Positions 58,502 through 64,000 of a DNA stretch of 64,000 nucleotides are shown here, one piece after another (positions within the stretch are counted from its first letter, which is position 1; each line of letters starts with the position of its first letter). The translations under genes and the position numbers were made by a program. Origin of the DNA: Sisyra terminalis (taxonomy: Eukaryota; Arthropoda; Insecta; Neuroptera; Sisyridae); the NCBI GenBank assembly GCA_958496175.1, contig OY292279.1:19406001-19470000 (forward strand). The letters are read 5' to 3'. The notes below the pieces were generated by a model. That model saw only the letters and a list, made by a program, of their open reading frames with translations. It was not told where the DNA came from and made no database searches.

Positions 58502-59222
58502 CCCTTAAGTGGATCACCGTCAGAAAAAAAAAATCGATTTTTTTTTCCATAAATGTCTTTTTATAACATTCAAGAATAACGTGTTAAAAGGATTGGAATA
58601 GCTGACTAATGTATGTTGACTGATAAAAATTGAATAAATTAATAATGACATAAAAAATATCTTAAAAAAACTTTAAATTCGTTTTTCTCGAAATCAACTT
58701 TTTAAAACTGGGAGACAAGATTTCTCAGAAACTATCCGACGGATTGACTTGAAACTGGAGAGTGTTATAGTTCAACACGTCTTCTTGGTACTGAACCTCT
58801 AAAATTGGCCAAACCTCCCCCCCTCAAAGTGGGAGAGGGGGGAAGGTTCAAAAAAAGGTCGTTTTTTTAACTTTTTTTTCAAAGTCGCGCCATTTTGTGA
58901 ATTTTCAACTTTTTTCAGACTTTCGAGGTTCATTACCAAGAAGACGCATTACCAAAACCTACATTCTTTGGAAAATCATGATCCGACTTCCGGTTTCCGA
59001 GAAAACTTGTCTCCCGTTTGCCTCCTTATTTTTGAGGACCCTTTTTCAAAGCGCTGTAAAAGGGGAAGGGGGGGCATATCGAGGCAAATAAAAAAAAATT
59101 GTTCAAAACTCAAATTGTTCAACTTTTACATGCTGAAGACCGTTTTTTAATATCTCTAAAAAAAATGGCAGCAGTTTTTAAAAAATATTTTTTTTACGTT
59201 CTGACGGTGATCCACCCTTAAG
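58502..59222. mobile_element. Foldback element with inverted ends and duplicated flank
   Basis: The ends tggatcaccgtcag and ctgacggtgatcca are perfect inverted copies, each bordered outside by CCCTTAAG (58,502-58,509 and 59,215-59,222). Inner segments also mirror: tcttcttggtactgaacctc against gaggttcattaccaagaaga, and ggagacaagatttctcag against its inverse. Either this is an 8-bp duplication, or a TTAA target with one end shortened. The ORFs inside follow the inverted structure and are not genes. Confidence 0.75.
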
Positions 59223-60830
59223 TGGTAGATACTTGAGGACTCGTCGATGAGGGATATCGTCGGAACAAGGAACTTTTTGCATTGGTAGTTTTTTAAGAAG
59301 AGTTGATTTTACTCCAAGATGTTTGAGTGTTTTACAACGGGTAAATAGAAATATTTGGGATTGATAAGTTTTCCTCTAAATCTGAAGGTTTTTCTAGATT
59401 ATACGTGAACCATTTCACCGTTTTTTTTTTTTTTTTGGAATAATGATTGTTATATGTAGAATTTTTCTGGTTTCCATCCATATTTGATTATCTATGTAGG
59501 ATATGTATCCTTGCATCCTAGGTCTTTGTATTCGAATTTTTCTATGTAAGATAGGTATCGTTCAATTCTATAATTATCTAACTCTTAGTAGGTCTGATAG
59601 GTTAATTGATTGAGGTTGTAAAGTATTTGGTAATAGACATCTTTACCATTGTTGCCTAAGTTAATGGTTATTTTTTATAACTTTAAATATGAATTCTAGT
59701 AGTTGAAATGTTTTACTATTATGATTACGTGAATTTTATTTTACTTCATAGGCAGAATTCATAATGATGTTAGTTAACAAGTCGATAACTTTATCGATGT
59801 ATTTTTTTATTTCCGTTTTAATGTTTTTTTCATACATCTGTGTATCCAGGAGTTGCTAAACATTTTTAATCATTGAACTCAAAATAATTTTTGGAGTCCT
59901 TCATCACCATAAAAAAAAAATCTTTAAATTAAATATAAACCTATCAGTATTTAGAAATTTATTTTAGTGATTTTAAACATATAATGTAAGTAGATAGATA
60001 AATCCTGCTTTTTATCCAAATAATTATACATTTTTTAATACTTTAGTGGTACAAAAACTGGTATTTAGATCATTATAAAAACATTAAACATGTTTTCAAT
60101 CACGGTTAATTTTGTGTTATCTGTATATTAAACTGTTTTTCCTTCGATTTCCATTTGACTCTCTAGATCAAATCGACTCAAAGAAGTCTATATACACTAC
60201 TTTGGTAACCCATATATATATATATATGTTTAAAATAATTTTGCCTCATTTTAATTTTGATTCAAAGTAATCTGATTTACAGTAGGTTCAAGGAAAAATT
60301 GAAATTATTACTGCGCTATAATCGGAGCTTAGTTCTGGATAGGTCATCTAAAATATGTGATAAGGAAGATTGCATTATATGGTTATGTCAAGTTTGCCAG
60401 ATTGATTTGTAATTCTATAGGATATACGGGCTGGTTTTGTTGAAGAGTTAATTTCTTTCAGTAACTCGTTGACCATTTTTTCATGGATTTTTTTCATCCA
60501 TTTGGATTGCTGATTTTTTTTCCTTCATTTTTGCCACACTTCAAAAACCAGATAATATAACACTTTTCTTGTTACAAACTTAGTTTTTGAGAAGTATCAA
60601 TTTTAAAATTAGATATGGGGACACGGTTTAAAAAACATGGCTACGTTTTTTGTGCAACCAAAAAGTTGCTCATAAGTTTTCATTGAGTTTGTGTTAATAT
60701 TTTTATTTTTATTTTTTAACATAATTTTTCGACTGAATTGATTCAAATTCAGTTTAGATAAATTTTATAAACGTAGAAAAAATTCTTGAATTTACTTATT
60801 AATTGATAAGGTAATATAAAAGTAGGTATG
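59223..60830. other. Gene-free AT-rich sequence
   Basis: No coding signal. A short (AT) microsatellite lies at about 60,210-60,227. Poly-T runs are common. Confidence 0.35.
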
Positions 60831-61004
60831 CCAATCCTGCAATGCATTATGGGAAATGTGTCAAGGCTTAATACCGCCCCAAGTGTGTCTAGAATACAAA
60901 CTAACCGGAACTATGATCTTTTATGCCAAATGACAAAATTAATAATCCATATACTCTTAGTGGCCACATCTTGGCACATTTACTATCATGCATTGCAGAA
61001 TTGG
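60831..61004. mobile_element. Short foldback related to MITE family M1
   Basis: ccaatcctgcaatgcattat on the left mirrors atgcattgcagaattgg on the right, and the adjoining gggaaatgtgtcaagg mirrors cttggcacatttac. The same phrases occur inside the M1 elements (caatgcattacgggaattgt near 22,707), so this is a derivative without the outer M1 ends. Confidence 0.65.
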
Positions 61005-63127
61005 AATACCTCCATTTATGTTTCCTTGGAAGAGTGAACCTTAAACTATTGATGTAGGTAAAAAAATTATTTTTATTAATTTAATTTTGTGAAAAATATA
61101 CTAGGATGTCTTTTTACCAAGGTTGAGAAGTTGGCTGAAATTATTGTAGGCTCTTGCTCCAGCTCCGGAGCTAATCATTTCTTGAATATGGCTCCAACCC
61201 TTTGATCATTAGACCCTATTGACAACCATAATTTAAATTCAGCTGTATGATATTTAAACTTAGAATTCAATACAAATAACTATAATAAACTGTATAAGTT
61301 ATCAAACTGTAATAAATATTTCAGGTACAGCTTAAGCTTAAAATTATAAGCATTAGTTGTCACAAATATAAATCTTTAGATTTTGAAATATTAAAATATT
61401 TTTAGAAAAGTACGAGTAATGTATGCTAAGACTTAAAGGATTATATTTTGTTATTTTAGGAAATAATCATAATATGATATTATTATTAAAATATTATTAC
61501 AAATTAAATTATTTAATTATTAATTTTTAAACTCCATTCAATAAAGGAAAATATTACTGTACTTCTAGCATTTACTATTTCAGGAAAAAATTTAAAGAGC
61601 TTAAAGTATGAGCTCTTATATAAAGGTAACTTTCTTTTCCATTATTCTTTCAGATGTTTTAATTGAATATCCAGCAAAGAAACAATTCTAGAATTGAATT
61701 TAAAAGCTTCTTGAGAAAGGTTACGCGAAGAAAGCTCTCAGTAGCTATTTCCAAGAAAATTACTTCCCTCTTACTCACAGTTTCCAAGGTTTTCAATTTG
61801 AATTCAAAGTGTAAGATTCAATGTCAATAAAAGACGCACTTTACTTTTCAACTACGGAGCTTTTATAAATGCTACAGTTCGTTATTTGTTACAATAATTT
61901 ACATAGGCACATAAACATATATATATTTTTACGATAAGAACACGAAAATTGAAACTTTAATTAGAGTTTCATGGAAATTTTTTTTTTTTTGAAGTTCAGA
62001 CTCCGTAACGACCGTTTTCTATTCAGTGAGCTTTCTGGATAGATTTTTTTCGATGGAAAAAGGTAGGATTTATGTTCGAGGGTACAAGATTGATCGCTTA
62101 ATTACTTAATTTTTGAGAGTCGAATTTTTTTCTCATGCTTTTATGTTGAATTTAATTGTAAATTATTACTTTGAACTTGAAAAATTTAATTAAAAACCTT
62201 TCGCTTTGTAATGAAGAAATTGATTTGAAAGTCTTGTTTCAATCGATGAAAAAAATATGGAAAATTGAGCTTTTTTTGTGGCATTTATGCGTTCAAAGAA
62301 AAAAATTTATCTGAGACAAATATTTGAGATATATATTTGCTTTTACTGAAAAAATAATGTAAAAAGACGATATTGCGTTGAGGTTGGATTTGCATCGCCC
62401 CGAAAGAAAAGCCCGTCACGCATTTTGAAGTTTTATTTTCAGTGGTGGAAATATGCTTTTGCTGGTTTATCATTTCCATGAGCGAAAAAGGTCGGATAAA
62501 AGATTTGTAAATTTTCGGTTTGGCCTACAGCATCCGCTAAAAGCGAAAGTGACAAGATCGTAAAAATTGTGAAAAGAACAATGCACACACACCCGAATGG
62601 GGGAATGAGGGTGGAAAATAGAAGCGGGAAAAACTGTTGGAAAAACACACATACAAAAAAAGCGAAAATATTGTTGTCAATTTTGATGTATGAATGTTAA
62701 AATATGTTTTGATGTTTCATATTTTTCTTTATTTTCTGGGGCGGAAAAAAAATCAACACAAAATAGGTTTTTTTCATTTCAAACTTGTTGAATTTGTTAT
62801 GAGCGCCGGATTTGGAGGAAAAACTAATCATTTCATTTCAAAAATTTATTATTGGATTTGTTTCGTTTTCTCCTTTTTGATTTCCAAGCATATTTAATGT
62901 ATTTTTTTCTATTTATAGATATATGTTACTACAATATTTTTTTCATAATTTGATATTTTTTTTGCCTTATTGGTTCTCATATAAATCTTCCACCCCATGG
63001 TAGCTTTTGAGGCGGTTTCATTATTTATTTTTTGTTTTGGAATTCTATATCTTTCTATAGACCTTTGGCAGACTTTTGTGAAATTATAGCATTTTTTATA
63101 TTGTTAATTACCACCTCTTTTAAACTT
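61005..63127. other. Gene-free sequence
   Basis: A GC-richer patch at 62,380-62,650 gives overlapping minus-strand frames with no domain. The remainder is AT-rich and unremarkable. Confidence 0.35.
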
Positions 63128-63260
63128 CTAAGGTCTTTAGCAACTCTAGGAATAATAAAAGTCTATATATCGAGAATTATTGAAAATTTGCTCGATACGA
63201 GATTCGAACTCAACACCTATTAGTTTTAGAGCGGCCACCTTGATCACCGTGTCTCCAATA
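63128..63260 (-). mobile_element. tRNA-derived SINE, nearly full length
   Basis: On the minus strand it has a degraded head (attggagacacggtgatcaa), ggtggccgctctaaaactaa, a good B box gagttcgaatctcgtatc, then the tail cgagcaaattttcaataatt and cctagagttgctaaagacct. Confidence 0.65.
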
Positions 63261-63919
63261 AACTTCAAAGCATTTTAAAATAATATATAAAAAATTATAT
63301 TTCAGAATAATGTTTAACTGTGACAAAAATGGTGTTGTCTAATCCCAACTATTATAGAATTCTTAAGAAGGGCATAGAATTTTAGTTTCGTCGAGGGCTT
63401 GCAGACTAAAAGAGTCAATCTCCAGAGAATTGAAAATCCGGAATAGACTTTCTTTTATTTGTTTTGCAAAAATTCTGAAGTTCTTCGGACATATTCCACA
63501 AAGTCAGTGCAACAGCTTGGAGAGATTTATATTCTCTCGAGAACGTAGTAAGATCCTAAAGATGCTCTCCATTCCAAAAATTAATCACATTGGAAAAGTC
63601 ACCGGTACTTCTTTTTACGAATCCCTTAATAAAGCCTAGAATTGTAGCAAGTGAAAAGCACTTACGATACAAATTACTAATAATTGAGATTCGCAACGAT
63701 GATAAAACGACAAAGAAGATGATGTAAAAGAGGACTATTTTCCTCAATGATAATTTGTTCCAATTTACTTACTGCAGTTACAGGGTTACACTTTAATTTT
63801 ATGAAAATTAATCACTTGTGTGGAACACGATTTTAGTAGCAAATTCCAAAATATTCCACTAATAATAAAGGGCTAGTTATCACTTTGATAATCACTATGA
63901 TCACTTTGAGCACGAGTTA
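63261..63919. other. Gene-free sequence
   Basis: Short frames on both strands at 63,430-63,747 overlap each other and show no domain. Confidence 0.35.
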
Positions 63920-64000
63920 TAGATACAAGGAATCCGAAGGAAATAGGATAGAGGTTTCCAATCTTTTTTGATTAGCGGCTCCCATAACTCATCGGTTTTT
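63920..64000. mobile_element. MITE family M1, left end cut by window edge
   Basis: It begins tagatacaaggaatccgaag after TA, matching the left terminus of the M1 elements at 22,561 and 27,895. The right end lies outside the window. Confidence 0.55.

Noticed and set aside
62285..62652. Overlapping minus-strand ORFs of 60-69 codons
   Set aside because: Three frames open at once in a GC-richer patch; none has a domain or conserved partner.

Overview
The window is AT-rich animal DNA, almost certainly from an insect. The only intact protein-coding genes are two tandem plus-strand insect gustatory receptors (7tm_7 family) ending in the diagnostic TY-x5-QF motif. The rest is mostly decayed transposable elements: a solo LTR, a Tc1 deletion derivative, LINE tails, tRNA-derived SINEs and many foldback elements or MITEs. 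The order is not certain; a TE-rich beetle or hemipteran genome would fit. Long intergenic or intronic stretches and the lack of other long ORFs argue against a compact genome.

Layout. 1-2.6 kb: a hairpin repeat, then a solo LTR with a 4-bp target duplication. 2.6-10.4 kb: receptor copy A, with an upstream leader block, coding exons at 3206-4213, 9221-9310 and 9466-9609 (413 aa), a 5-kb first intron, and a downstream non-coding block. 12.0-12.5 kb: a MITE. 13.5-24.9 kb: receptor copy B, with coding exons at 17480-18487, 21802-21891 and 21996-22133 (411 aa) and the same three non-coding blocks in the same order. The duplication unit is roughly 11-13 kb and later insertions have changed its spacing. 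25-64 kb: no intact gene, only a patchwork of MITEs, SINE copies, a Tc1 element (31.05-31.69 kb), degenerate tandem repeats (35 kb and 39 kb), LINE remnants (45.6-46.6 kb and 54.2-54.5 kb) and a broken copy of a multicopy arthropod protein (53.5-54.2 kb). One convincing non-repeat coding signal lies there: a minus-strand candidate exon at 51403-51569 that encodes a transmembrane segment resembling TM1 of an adhesion-type GPCR and ends at a good splice donor. If it is real, much of the right half could be intron or flank of that gene.

How the parts relate. The two receptors would each act in chemosensory neurons as ligand-gated channel subunits. Their coding parts and some flanking DNA are conserved, which suggests shared regulatory sequence. 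Points worth following up are the glycosylation-site-rich tails after TM7, the three conserved non-coding blocks, an excess of TGACGTCA octamers, hammerhead-like core motifs in one MITE family, and the unusual density of long inverted repeats. I did not find a clearly new biological system. All boundaries were read by eye without alignment software.
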